Assembly (NCBI GenBank): GCA_036346225.1
Contig: JARFIW010001480.1
Location: 10,881,001-10,945,000, forward strand
Source of the DNA: Platerodrilus igneus
Taxonomy: Eukaryota > Arthropoda > Insecta > Coleoptera > Lycidae
Direction of reading: 5' to 3'
DNA: 64,000 nt
The notes beneath the pieces are model-generated. The model was not told where the DNA came from and made no database searches. It was given only the letters and a program-made list of their open reading frames with translations. This document shows positions 10,262 through 21,480 of this stretch, piece by piece; positions within the stretch are counted from its first letter, which is position 1, and each line of letters opens with the position of its first letter. The position numbers and the translations under genes are program-made.

Positions 10262-11262
10262 GACGGTACATCAACCAATTTGTTATTAACTTTGTACGTC
10301 CATGCTATCATCCCCATACATCTAAAGCACAACATTTCAAAAGTTTGCTACCGTTTTTTCTCTGCTTTTCCTACTGCCCGTATTTCATAGGCATACTGTG
10401 CTGTGCTCTACACATGCTTTTTTGTTGTTTCTTCTTGTTTCCATGTTTGTTTGATAGTAGGCGCTGTTTTGTTTGTTAGATGCAGTTCGATTCTTTTCTA
10501 TTGTTTTACAATTATATACCCTATTTCTTCGACATTCAGTGGTTGTATAGGAGAGTAAGCAGCCTGTGGCTGGCAAGTTTTCCCAGCACTTAAACATTTG
10601 CCGATTTAATATTTTTTCCAATATATCTTTTCGCACAGTCAAAATTAGTTGCAGATATTTCGCAACCAACACCTGTAGTTGTTTATAATAATCATTAGAT
10701 TTATCTGCGCTTATTTTTTCGTCATTAGGTTTTCCGTCTCAAAACTAAATGGGCGCATCTCCACTTATTTATATTCTGAGCTAGCCTATACAATTCCCTG
10801 AAATTCCCCACAGCCTATATACAGCTCGGTTCCCCTTCTATTGTTTTCTAATTATATGCCATATTTCACCGAGATTCGGTGGTACGTGAGGGGCGGCGGT
10901 TTCATGGCGTAATGGTATGTGTGTGACTACTACGCTCAAGGTACCGGGTTCGTAACCCGACAAGGTCCGCTTGAAAAATGTTAGGCGAGCATTTTTCAAA
11001 AAAATACACCCTCGTTCGGATAAGAGGTAAAATTGAGGACCCGTGTGTGATTGTTATGCACGTTAAAGATCCCTACCTTGCTTGGAACACCAAGGGTTCG
11101 GCAAAATCCCAAATTTTCCAGATAAAAAACTCCCTTCCTGGCCAATGTAGTACCTTCGGGTAGAGCATTGGAAAATCATATGTAAGGTACGTGAAGGGGG
11201 TTAAGAAGTCTGTGGCTACCAAGTTCCCTCAACACTTAGAGATTTGCCAAATTAATAGTTTT
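10262..11262 (-). repeat. RTE-type LINE 3' tail, interrupted by a SINE
   Basis: Reverse-complement RTE-type C-terminal sequence (10262-10500) passes into a tail segment that also occurs at 32760-33360. The tail includes GGTGGTACGTGA, then GGTTAAGCAGCCTGTGGCT, then CATTTGCCGA-TTAATA. A second, related tail segment begins near 10815, so the tail has an internal repeat spaced by about 330 bp. The copy is split at 10893/11186 by a SINE, and the sequence on both sides joins smoothly to the family pattern seen near 33080. It ends at 11262, where gypsy pol sequence begins. Confidence 0.75.
10894..11185 (+). mobile_element. tRNA-derived SINE, copy A, with target-site duplication
   Basis: The head (10900-10972) has RNA polymerase III promoter elements: an A-box-like TGGCGTAATGG and a B-box-like GGTTCGTAACC with one change from consensus. 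The body shares a long alignable segment with copy B at 25072-25377, including CCCTCGTTCGGAT, GTTAAAGATCCCTACCTTG, AAGGGTTCGGCAAAAT and CCAATGTAGTACCTTC. The flanks are GGTACGTGAGGGG (10881-10893) and GGTACGTGAAGGGGG (11186-11200), a target-site duplication of about 13-15 bp with small differences. The insertion lies inside the RTE-type tail. No long poly(A) is present. Transcription would be by Pol III, with mobilisation by a partner LINE. Confidence 0.85.
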
Positions 11263-11760
11263 CCATGACCAACACAGCTTTCAATACACCCAGAGGACAC
11301 TATGAATACAAACGTATGCCGTTTGGCTTCAAGAACGCACCCGCCATTTCTCAGATGGCTATGGATAATATTTTGAGAGGAATACACAAGAAGAAATGGC
11401 TTGTGTATCTTGACGACATAATGGTATATTCAACGTCACTCATTGAACACATTGAGAGAAATTTTTGAACGTTTAAGAAAAGCTCACTTGAAAGTATAAC
11501 TGGATAAGAGTGAATTTTTACAAGAAGAAGTAGCATTCTTAGGACACATAATAACGCCACAAAGCATTATGTAAAACCCAGACAAAACAAATGTCGTATT
11601 AATTTACCCTTTACCAAAAACAGACAAAGAAATAAAAGGATTTTTAGGACTTAGTGGATATTATAGAAAATTCATTAAAGGTTATGCATAAATAACTAAA
11701 GCACTAACAAATTATTTAAAGAAAGGTAACAAAATCGAACACACTCCGGAATTTATTAAA
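11263..11760 (+). pseudogene. Ty3/gypsy pol fragment: reverse transcriptase, 5'-truncated
   Basis: The copy begins inside RT at [19 protein letters not shown], followed by YLDDIMVYS (near 11405-11431) with the catalytic aspartates intact. The frame closes at 11468. Sequence with the DKSEFLQEEVAFLGHII and KGFLGLSGYYRKFI blocks follows in a different frame with several in-frame stops (near 11500, 11573 and 11690). The wording is that of the gypsy/17.6/297 errantivirus branch. Everything before the middle of RT is missing. The junction to the RTE-type tail at 11262 is sharp. It is non-functional. Confidence 0.9.
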
Positions 11761-12430
11761 GCAGTAGAAAAAATTAAGTGTATTCTTACGAATCATCCTT
11801 TGTTAGAGTACCCTGACTATTCAAAGCCGTTTATATTAACAAACGCATCCAATGTTGCTTTAGGCGCAGTATTGAATCAAGGCAAGTAGGTAGCGATAAA
11901 CCAATCAGCTACGCATCACGAACATTAAATGAAACAGAACAAAAATAGAGTACAATTGAAAAGGAAGTATTAGCTATAATTTGGGTAACAAAATATTTTA
12001 GGCCATATCTTTACGGAAGGAAATTTTATATATACACAGACCATTAGCATGGTTATGTAAACTCAAAGAACCCAATTCGAAATTACAGAGATGGAGGATT
12101 AGACTAGAAGAATATGACTACAAAATTATATACAAAAAGGGAATGTATAACAATAATGCTGACGCATTGAGCCAAATAGAACTCAACGCCATAGAGACAG
12201 AGTCAGTTGTAGGTAATGTTGACGAAACCGAGATGAGAGAAGACTCAGAAGAAATAGGAACTATACATTCAGTTCAAAATGACGAACCAAAAATTGCAGT
12301 TAAAATTCTAAACGAAGCGATAGATACGAAACCAAATCAATTTATAATTACCGAAGTTTTAACCAATCCCGAACCGGTAGAATATACAAAAACAGATAAT
12401 AGAAAAATATATCACATTTAAATAAAAAAA
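11761..12430 (+). pseudogene. Ty3/gypsy pol fragment: RNase H and tether
   Basis: Continues the pol order. An RNase H segment has the YSKPFILTNASNVALGAVL block, in which the family's DAS reads NAS, so the first catalytic aspartate is replaced. [22 protein letters not shown] (second acidic residue present) and IYTDH follow. The frame 12143-12421 carries NADALSQIELNAIE, the usual end of RNase H in errantivirus-like elements, then an acidic linker. Stops and shifts near 11889, 11930 and 12046 break it into pieces. Confidence 0.85.
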
Positions 12431-13730
12431 GATGACGTCGAGGAGCAAATAATTAAAATTAAAAAAAAAATATGCTCTCGGAGAAGAACGTTTTTACGTT
12501 TTACGTTTTCAGAACACAACATTTGTACCAACGATTCGTAGAATTATATATTCGATAGTTTAATAACTCAGGACCCGAGATTATCAGATGCACACATAAA
12601 CGAATTACTTTAGACGACCCAGATAAAATAAACGACGTAATTGGCAACCAACACGAAGGTAAAATAAATCATCGTAGAATAAACGAAATCCTAGAACAGC
12701 TCATAAGGAGATATTATTTTAAAGACGAAAAAACTAACTACAGATTTTATTAAACAATGCAAACTATATGACAGAGCAAAATACGACAGATCACCACCGA
12801 AAGTACCCTTAATGTTAAGTAAAACACCCGACAAGCCTTTTCAAAAATTACATGCAGACATTTTGGTAATAGAAGCTCAGAACTTTTTATTAATCATAGA
12901 TGCATTCACAAAGCTAGGACAAGCGACACCCATTACTTCGAAAAACAGTATTGAGGTAACTCAAGATTGTTTACAGTAATTTACATTTTACGGTACACCT
13001 GAATCGATAACTTTAGATAATGGAAGTAAATTCAGAAACGAGACTATACAAAATACCCTAGAACTTCATAAAATAAATATTCATTTTATTAACAGAAAAT
13101 CACCCGGATTCAAACGGATTAATTGAACGATTGATTACATTTAACCTTATTAGAACAGATCAGACTTTTAAGACTAACATATAAGAAAGAACCCATCACC
13201 AATTTAATGTCATATGCCCTAATTGCTTATAACAATACAATTCATTCTTCAACTACCTTTACACCCCTCAAATTAATATTAGGACATTCAGACTCTAGCA
13301 ACCCTTATGATATACACTATAATAAAGAAGCATATTAACAGTACGCCAAAGATCATAAAGAAAAACTAAGAATCACTTATAATAACGTCAAAAATAAACT
13401 AGACTACGATAAGGCACGTATTATAAAAATCCGCAATGAAAACAGCAATATAAATAGATTCGCAGTAGGACAGACCGTTTACGAAATGGTAAAAGACACT
13501 AAACGACCCCACAAATTTAGGTCCATTTAATAAAATCAAAAAGATTTCAGAGAAAAATGTAGCACTAGTAGACAACGGGAAAATCGTAGGATACATGCAT
13601 TTAAAGAACTTAAGACACCCTGTAATTTCAGATGGGCAGCTTTCACTCTTGCCGTCAACCTCCATCCTGGTAGAACGAAACAGTAATAGAAAATATAAAA
13701 ACAGTGTAACTTTACCGTTGTCACGCCTCG
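12431..13730 (+). pseudogene. Ty3/gypsy pol fragment: integrase
   Basis: A degenerate zinc-binding region is followed by the integrase core. FQKLHADILVIEA (near 12840) gives the first catalytic aspartate, LDNGSKFRNE (near 13015) the second, and NGLIERL (near 13110, in a shifted frame) the glutamate. Then come a YNNTIHSSTTFTP block and the C-terminal GPY-like module up to about 13640. At least four stops or shifts interrupt it. The tail after the module (13640-13730) has no domain. No LTR could be recognised next to it; the region after 13740 is unlike any other part of the window. Confidence 0.85.
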
Positions 13731-13739
13731 GGCGATGAT

Positions 13740-16020
13740 GCAACTTTCTAAAAATAATGTTTATTTTTCTTACAAAAGTCGTGCAAAAGATATAGTTTTA
13801 TCCGTATTAACACAACTGATTTTTGAAGACTTCCGCACTAGCTCTGAACACTATCTTCAGCGGTTTAGAAAGACTATCAGAGGAGTCGTTAAATAAATAC
13901 GGATGAATAGGGCGCCACTGTACTTAGAGAGTGTGCAAAAACAAGAAATATCGCTGAGAAAAATACAGGTACCTTGTAACAGTTTTTTTTGACCACAGTT
14001 GAACACCAACGAATTTTTAGTCCTAATAACTCTAGTATAGTCATTAAAATCATGCGAACCATTTTTAAACAAATAAATACAAGTATTGATATTGTATGTG
14101 CTAACCGCCATACAGAAATGCTAGTTTGGTTGCTAACATCAGGCGCAGAAAGTTAATACAACTATTATCAAGGCCAAACAGCTTTCCTGTTTAGTGCATA
14201 GCACATTTGCGCTCACATTAGCTAGAGTTCTCGTAGAGAAGATAATGGAACTAATAAGGGTTCTGGCGTGTAACTTGCGCCTGGCTTTTTGTGCGGTAGT
14301 TAAACACTAGTGCGCTCGACACTATGCCTTGATGTTTTAACGATGCTAAGAATTAAAATAATAGTTAATTAGACCAACTAAATAATTTGTTGTAGCGCTC
14401 TTTTCGTAATTTAACTTTTAGAAGATTTTCTTTTCGTAAATTTCCCTTTTCATAATTTCACTCTTCGTAATTTTGCTTTTAGTAATCTTCCATTTTTTTG
14501 TTATAACGTTCCTTTTAAAAGACGTTTTTAAATGACTTCTAATAAATAACTTTGTTTCGATAATTCCTGAGATAAATTCATTTAATAATTCTTTGGACAT
14601 TTGTGTAAATAACACAGAAAATATTCCTTTAAAGATTTCGTAAAAGTACGATAAGATATGTTTTTCAACGCTTCGTAGAAGTCCTCAATTAGATTTTTAT
14701 ATTATAATTATCAACTTTAAGAAGTCGTTTTGTATTATCTGGTTTTACAAAACTAAAGCAGCGATTATGCTATATTTAAAAAAAGATAAAATTCTACTTT
14801 TGCACCTGTGAATATCAAATTATGGTGCATTCATGTCAACTTTGCGATAAGTAATTGATCCACTACGAACGTCCTTCATCTGTATGATGGATAGTTGAAT
14901 TTTGTGTAATGTTATGAGAAAAGCAATAAGTTCGAATGTAAAGAAACGTCCTACAAATTAGGTAGAAATTTGTATGGTTTGTAAATTGAGTCTGACGATG
15001 ATTGGAATGGTACTGTTGAAACTTTCTACACACAATAGCACGTATAAGTCTAGTATTGGAATTTGGTTGGTCCAGTTCGTGCGTATAGCAAAAACGCATA
15101 GAAGTTAGCATGGTCCAGTCCAAGGGTCAAGCAGATGTTTGCGTCCTGTCGAACATGTAGATTTTACGTCACTTGTTTTCTGAAAAATGTATGTATTAAC
15201 ACCTGTTCGAACATGTTGTGACGACAACATGTAAAGAACACCTGCAGAGCCAAGGTAAGAGATTAGAATTATTCTTGCATCACGTCTACATTTGGTGACC
15301 TTTGATACAAGGCTGTTTCAGAAAATAGTTTTGTAACTATCTATTCTGATAAATCCATTTCGCATACTAAGAACAACCTTAGTAAATTTTTGTTGTCAAT
15401 ACTAGTCCAGTATAATTAATACTATATTTTATGAAATTAAGCAAACTTAAAGAGTTCCTATTGATGTTTTATATATGTATGATTTCACTCACAATTTTTA
15501 AATAATGAATTAATAGACAAAGTAGTTAAAGTTTTATAAATATGTAAACAGAAAAAGCAGATCTGATATTTCTGGTATAAATTCAAGTTAAATCTTTGTA
15601 ACTAAAGTAACATTTAAAGTTTTGATATTTTTCTTTGAGTATATAATCCTACCTTATGAGTAGATGAAACTTGTATTATCTTTTCTTAAACATGAATTTT
15701 ATATTTACGATTTTTATGAAAGACCAATTTTAATTAAAGAAACAACATTTAATTTTCTTAATTAATTGTTTTATTCTGAACCAGTACGTTCGGAAATAGG
15801 GTAACAAAGTATAAGATCAAATAGAGTAAAGTGATGAACCCAATTTAACAAGAAGCCTTAATAGCCTTTTCAGTATTTGAAGCATAAAACCTGTGTTCAT
15901 ATTATTGTTGCCTGATTAATCTTTGTTGTTTTTTTTAGATCAGGTAGCAAGAGAATATCTCTTGTGTCCTCATTTTAGTACATTTAATTAAATTTTCTTT
16001 ACAGCTCCTGCGTTAGCAGT
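13740..16020. other. Anonymous AT-rich region
   Basis: No domain in any frame. It includes a run of short degenerate repeats of a TTTTCGTAATTT type at 14400-14500 and a perfect hairpin at 15211-15232. It belongs to about 6 kb separating the gypsy pol remnant from an env remnant in the same orientation. Confidence 0.4.
15211..15232. repeat. Perfect 9-bp inverted repeat, 4-base loop
   Basis: ACATGTTGT and ACAACATGT flank GACG. The arm motif GAACATGT also occurs 60 bp upstream (near 15152). It may form a cruciform or RNA hairpin; no function is known. Confidence 0.6.
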
Positions 16021-16235
16021 TAATACGGTATTCCTCCTTAAGAACGCCCAAGTCCCCTTTAGGGAAACCCTGTGTTTAAAGTTACTGACTTGGTAGCGCC
16101 CTATTCAAACCCCTGTTTTGTCGAAAATCTAGCCCTAGTAATAAAATAATGCTTTGTAAAAAGAACCACGACCAATCCTCATAAGCTCTGCCCAAGGAAT
16201 AGACCCCTAGCATAGTCGGAAGATAATTGCGTTCC
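16020..16235. repeat. Dispersed repeat pair, copy 1
   Basis: GACTTGGTAGCGCC at 16087 and CCCAAGGAATAGACCCCTA at 16191, then GTCGGAAGAT, recur in the same order at 17876-17990. Both copies follow a pyrimidine tract ending in ACAG (near 16003 and 17759). The family is unknown. Confidence 0.6.
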
Positions 16236-16435
16236 ATCATTTTAAGGAAATCCTTCCTTAAAGGTTGTAACAATTTTATTTTTGACTAATAAATCCCTTC
16301 ATCAAAGTGCGAGAATAATAAAACACTTTTATTAAAATAATGGTAAAATACATTTAACAACTAAGGTAATACGTTAAAGCAGCATCGTACTTTGGTATTC
16401 TATTTGTGGTTGAAAATCTGTGTCTTATACAGCTA

Positions 16436-16654
16436 TTCGCAGGCGCGTTTCGGTTTGACAACCTCCTCCTCGGACGCTCCGGTCGCCCGAGTTAGTTTTG
16501 TAATCAGTCGGCCATACGTGGAAGAAGCGATAAGATGTACCAAAGAGTGCAAGCCGGCAATTTGCGTATCCACTTTGAGGAGTCGGGACACATCTTTGAA
16601 TAGCGGTTGGTATCGTATGAAGGTTATTAACTTGTTTAATTTGAGATAATTTAT
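16436..16654 (-). CDS. Unassigned 73-codon open frame, no start codon
   Basis: The minus strand is open for 73 codons between two stops, with no ATG. The segment is clearly more GC-rich than its surroundings. The translation contains IAGLHSLVHLIASSTYGRL and ends ASEEEVVKPKRACE. The plus strand is also open over most of the same bases (16392-16649), so the low stop density may just reflect composition. It could be a trapped exon or the end of an element I do not recognise; I assign no function. Confidence 0.25.
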
Positions 16655-16667
16655 TTAGCGCGACGAG

Positions 16668-16835
16668 AAGACCACTTTGTTATACGACGAGAGGAATGCT
16701 ACAGTTAGCAATGCAACTTAGAAGATAGAAAATTTAACCAATTTTATTAAGACCACTTTGTAATACGACGTGAAGAATGCAACTTTGTAAATAGAAAATT
16801 TAACCCATTTTATGAAGACCACTTTGTTATACAAC
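16668..16835. repeat. Short tandem duplication, three partial copies
   Basis: AAGACCACTTTGT-ATAC recurs at 16668, 16749 and 16815, each followed by related sequence including AGAAAATTTAACC. Spacings are 81 and 66 bp. Confidence 0.7.
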
Positions 16836-19800
16836 CAGCTGCCGAATGTATCGTGACCGTATTTGATTCTACACCTGGAACAACTCCATTTGGTAGAAGC
16901 TGTTTAGTATGAGCTTGGTTCACACTACACGCAATAAACTTCGCATGATATAACAAGTACCTCATCAAGGCGAGAAAAGCAGCTTTTGGTTCGTAGTTAG
17001 TTTTAAGTATCTTTTTTGGTGTTTCACATTAGAAACACCCTAATTTGTTCTTATGTGTAAAAGCATGAATATTATAAAAGTTACAACTATTGCTGAGCTG
17101 GATTTCCAGTGTCGAAATTAAAATTCACGAATTTGATGTTTTAAGAAACAACACGCGTGGTTCAGTATGAATCGTTAGTTACAACAACAGGTGTTACTGA
17201 CGTCACTCATTTTTCTGTAGTATACTGCTGACAGAGGTGTTCTTGAAAGCAAATGCTTCGAACAGCTTTAGCACAAGTTATGTAAACAAGAATATTTTTG
17301 TGATCTGCTTTTTTAGAAACTAAAACTAGTACATGTAACTTAAAAAAGAAAAACTTGAGTAATAATATTTTTAGATGTAACCTGCCTGAACAGATCTGCA
17401 CGGGTCGGAGTTTTTTTGTGTAACAAGTTTACAAATTACTGTAAAATGTTTGATTATGAATAATTTAGATAAACCTGAAATTAAAATTCACGAAGTAATT
17501 CAGTTATTAATTAAATTTTGTTACAAGTCATTTTATTTTAAAAGAGATTCTTTTTAGTAAATAATTGGTTCAAGATTAAAGTTTTGTATTTTAATCAAAT
17601 ATGATCAAACCTAACCACAGAAAGCTATCATCTTTAAGAGTAGAATTTTTATGCCAACTTTATATAGAAAATATTTTTTTAATACTTCTTTATGTATATT
17701 TGCTGGACACAAATAGTGTTCCACTTTTTTATTAACCTAACTATTATAATTTCTTACAGGAACAGCGTCTTATTTTATTAAGACAGGTTTTTGTCATCAA
17801 AGGCGATCTTTTTTTCTTTGGGTCTCTACGTCCGCCCTTAGAAATATGCCATGCCATTATCCTGAATAAGTCCGGACTTGGTGGCGCCTATTTGTTTTAG
17901 ATTAAGTTTGACCTACAAACAGATTTCGACTTACCCCCCATTTCTCATAGCTCTACCCAAGGAATAGACCCCTAATTATGTCGGAAGATTTCGTTACACT
18001 AGCGCCCATGAGTGGGGCAGATGTATAAAGAAAAACATCGCTTCACTGACGCCCAACGTCTAGGGCCAGCCTTGTAAAAATAAAAGAAAGAAAATTCGTT
18101 TCAAGGTTACTGGTCACATTTGGGGATATAAAAATAACCCCTAACTAGTTACCCCAACCAGTAATAAAATTAAGTTACATTTTAACCTCAACGAGTATAT
18201 TCTGTTATAAAAATACAAGATTTTATATTTGTAGATGGTACTACGTTTATCCTAAAATAAAATAAAATACCTAAAATAATATTAGAGACAGCAATTTGCG
18301 CCTCAAAATAAAATCAATAAATCAGATAGGTTTTGTACATCGATGATTTGTTTCTTTTGTATAATAGTGCATGGACACTCTACTTATTGAATTTATGCAC
18401 ATCTGGTTTATATATAATTTATAAAATCCAGTGATAAGTGTGAACAAAATAAATGCTATTGCTTGAGTGCTTCAATGAGTGTAATTAACCTTGTTTAAAT
18501 TTATAAAGAAATTAAAACTGTTAAGTATCAACACATATTAACTGAAAAATATTTCTGATTTATTCTGACAGATAATCATTATAAGTTTTCTCAATATTCA
18601 ATTAATATTTTATATTTATATTGTTAATCTTGGACAATTTAAATAAAAAAGCCTCTAAAACAAATAGGCACTATAAATATCATTAACATAATTATGAGAT
18701 TTTTTGTCATCTTTTCAAAACCGACTAAATGACTCACATACGTACAAAATAAGTTTATAATAAAATCTTTCAAATTAGTAAAATTAAACTTCGTTAAATA
18801 GTTATCGTGTATAAGAAAGTACATGACTATATTATTTGTAATGCAAATGCATAAAGCTTTTGTTACATAAACAATTTTATGAAGAATAATTTTGATATGA
18901 AGCAACGTTCAAAAATTTAAATTCATAGTTAAATATTATCACAAAGATGTTAGTTTCCATGGGTTCAAACTACCAAGGTTAGATTTATACATAACTTTAA
19001 ACGTCAAACAGATGATTGCCTCAACAAATGAAAATGACTTACCACCTTGACCTCAGGGCATGGTTGCTTGCACCATTTAACAAACAAGTTCAACCCATAC
19101 GTGAACTTCCAACATTAAACAAACATATGAAAAAGCAGTTGTCTACATCGTTATAACAACGCCTCGTAAACTAGAACCACATTGTAAGTTTCCAATGCGT
19201 AATTGTTTTATACGCAATTAATTTAACTTCTTACAACCATTAGTCAGCTCTAAGTATTGCTTCTGAATTAAAACAAAATTTCCATGTTGAAATATATGGA
19301 ACGTATATATCTTATACGCAATAAAAATTCAACAGTTTCGCACGACCATTTTGCTTTAGTTATTAAATGTTATTTCTTCCGTACTTTAGCGTTGCTTTAT
19401 TTTTCTAGTTCATTAGTTCTTTTGTGTTGTGCATGATGAGTTTCTAAGTAATCAGATCGATGGAATTATTAAAACTAAATTGCGACTCGCAAGTCAGCTT
19501 TAGATATGAATTTAGCCATATTGACGTTGTAATGATCAAAAGCCGACTGATTCGACTTGTCGACAATAGCCTTTGCAAGCAGGTGCGCGAAAGCACGCTA
19601 TACAATATCACCCTGAAGATACGTTGTAGAAATTTTACAATACCAACTAGACATTTATAACTATGCGCTTTATTTACTATATGATTAAAAATAAAGAAGG
19701 ACAATAATAGGGGTGTTTTGTAATTATGATACTTTGTTTTGATTTTGTATTAATTGTAGAAATACGATTCATATTGAATTATAAAAGTAAATTTAAAAAT

Positions 19801-19865
19801 TTTATAACACAACACAAAATTTTTATGCGTTAATTTAGCAGAGGGAAAGCAAACTGTTACAACAG
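16836..19865. other. Anonymous AT-rich region
   Basis: Apart from the second copy of the dispersed repeat (17810-17990) I see no gene or repeat family. Frames at 18639-18905 (minus) and 19444-19704 (both strands) are hydrophobic or unstructured and show no conserved motif. Confidence 0.4.
17810..17990. repeat. Dispersed repeat pair, copy 2
   Basis: Matches the copy at 16020-16235: GACTTGGTGGCGCC at 17876 and CCCAAGGAATAGACCCCTA near 17957, then GTCGGAAGAT. The anchors are about 24 bp closer together than in copy 1, so the two differ by indels. Confidence 0.6.
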
Positions 19866-21480
19866 CCCCGGTATACTACCAGTAAGATTGGGAAGTATGC
19901 AGAACACAGTAGACTATTGGACTTTAGCACAGAAATTTGATTTAACTTAAGTAAAACGAGAATTTTATATAATTAAAGACAATTATGACAGACTGAAAGA
20001 ATCAATGAACACAGCCAGATTTGGAAAAGATTATGCGATAGAAATGCTTAATTACAAAATTGTAATGGAAAATATCCTAAAGAACACAGACGACAAATTC
20101 AATCGATTAATACTGGTAGACCAAACCACAAGACAGGAAAGAGGAATTATTAAAGGATGAGGTAATATTATAAAAGTTATCACAGATAATTTAGACAGCC
20201 AATATGCTGAACGATATGACAATGCAATACAAGAATTGATCAACAACCAGAATGACATAGCACTTGCTAGAAACCAAATTTCCTTAACTCAATCAACTAT
20301 AGTAAAATTCAACGATACACTCCGAAAATTAGTAAAGAACCAGGACAGTATAACAAATAGGATACTAACTCTTGAAAGTAGCATACAAACCACAACATTA
20401 GGAATGTGAGATTTAATAAGAATTAACACGATATTTAATCTAATGATAGCAACCCTAACTGTAATTCAACAAATTTTAACTACATTAGAAAACGCTGTAA
20501 CACTTGCTAAATTAAATACAGTACATGCTAGTATTATCGAAACACTTGATTTATTGAACGAATTATTAGGAATAAAATCATTCATGACTTATAGTATATT
20601 ACCTTTTGAAGTAACAAAATCTAACATACTTGTACTTGAAAAAATAACCATAGGTAAACGTTATATAAAGAATTATAAAGTTACATTTTTAATAGAAATT
20701 CCAATTGTAGAAATTTACCTTTACAATAATCATCATTTATTTGCTTTCCCTATGAAAGTCAATAGTAAATATCAAGTTATTATCCTTAAACGTTTCTTTC
20801 CCTAAATAAACTTAGAAATGGATTCACAAATGAGAAATGCAGAGAAGTAACACCCGGCCGATACTTAGGTCAATCGATAACAACAACGGTTATTCAAATA
20901 GATAGCCCTCGTGAAGTGCAATTATTACGATTCTCTAATCATTATAAAAATTGTGTGTCAAAACCAGTACAAATTACGGACATGAAAATTTAGAAAGTTA
21001 CGGACAACAAATGGATTGCTGTATTTCCTTTAGAAGTGATAGCAACCGCCAATTGCAACAAAGACGAAAATATTTTAGCTCGAATTGGATGATCACCATA
21101 AAGGAAGACTTATTTGAAACTAAAAAATGAAATTTTTCGAGTAAGAAACTTGCAAATCTACCGGAACTACAATTCAAGATTTAAACCGAAGACAGCGGAA
21201 CTATCCAGAAGCCAATACAACTAGAACACCTAGATTTCAACGATCTTAACCACGTAGTGAAATTAATGGACAATTATAAAGAACATTTAAACCAGTTAAA
21301 AGTGACAAAGTTACACTATGACAATATCAGTGCTTCTATTGATTATTGCATTATTTTTATTAGCTGTATACTTATTGTACAAAATATATATTAGATATAA
21401 GATTAAAGAAACAAAAGCGAACAAAGAAACCACAAACGGAACTTTAGGAACAATGAGTTTTAACCATTAATTTTCATCTA
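19866..21480 (+). pseudogene. Errantivirus-like envelope (env) remnant
   Basis: The copy lacks its N-terminal part. It starts with a VDYWTLAQKFDLT block and passes a basic cleavage-site-like RQERGIIKG stretch (near 20135). It then has a heptad-like, Asn/Gln-rich region (20190-20400) typical of the class I-like fusion subunit of insect errantivirus Env. The frame 20443-20805 continues the ectodomain. The C terminus has a strongly hydrophobic membrane anchor near 21320-21400 followed by a short Lys-rich tail ending near 21470. Stops interrupt it at least at 19948, 20158 and 20407, and more lie beyond 20805. TTTAGCAG just before the start (near 19835) could be the env splice acceptor. It lies in the same orientation as the gypsy pol remnant but 6 kb away. 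It is broken and non-functional. Confidence 0.8.

Noticed and set aside
14400..14615. Lys/Ile repeat protein on the minus strand
   Set aside because: Produced by degenerate TTTTCGTAATTT-type repeats; no start context or domain.
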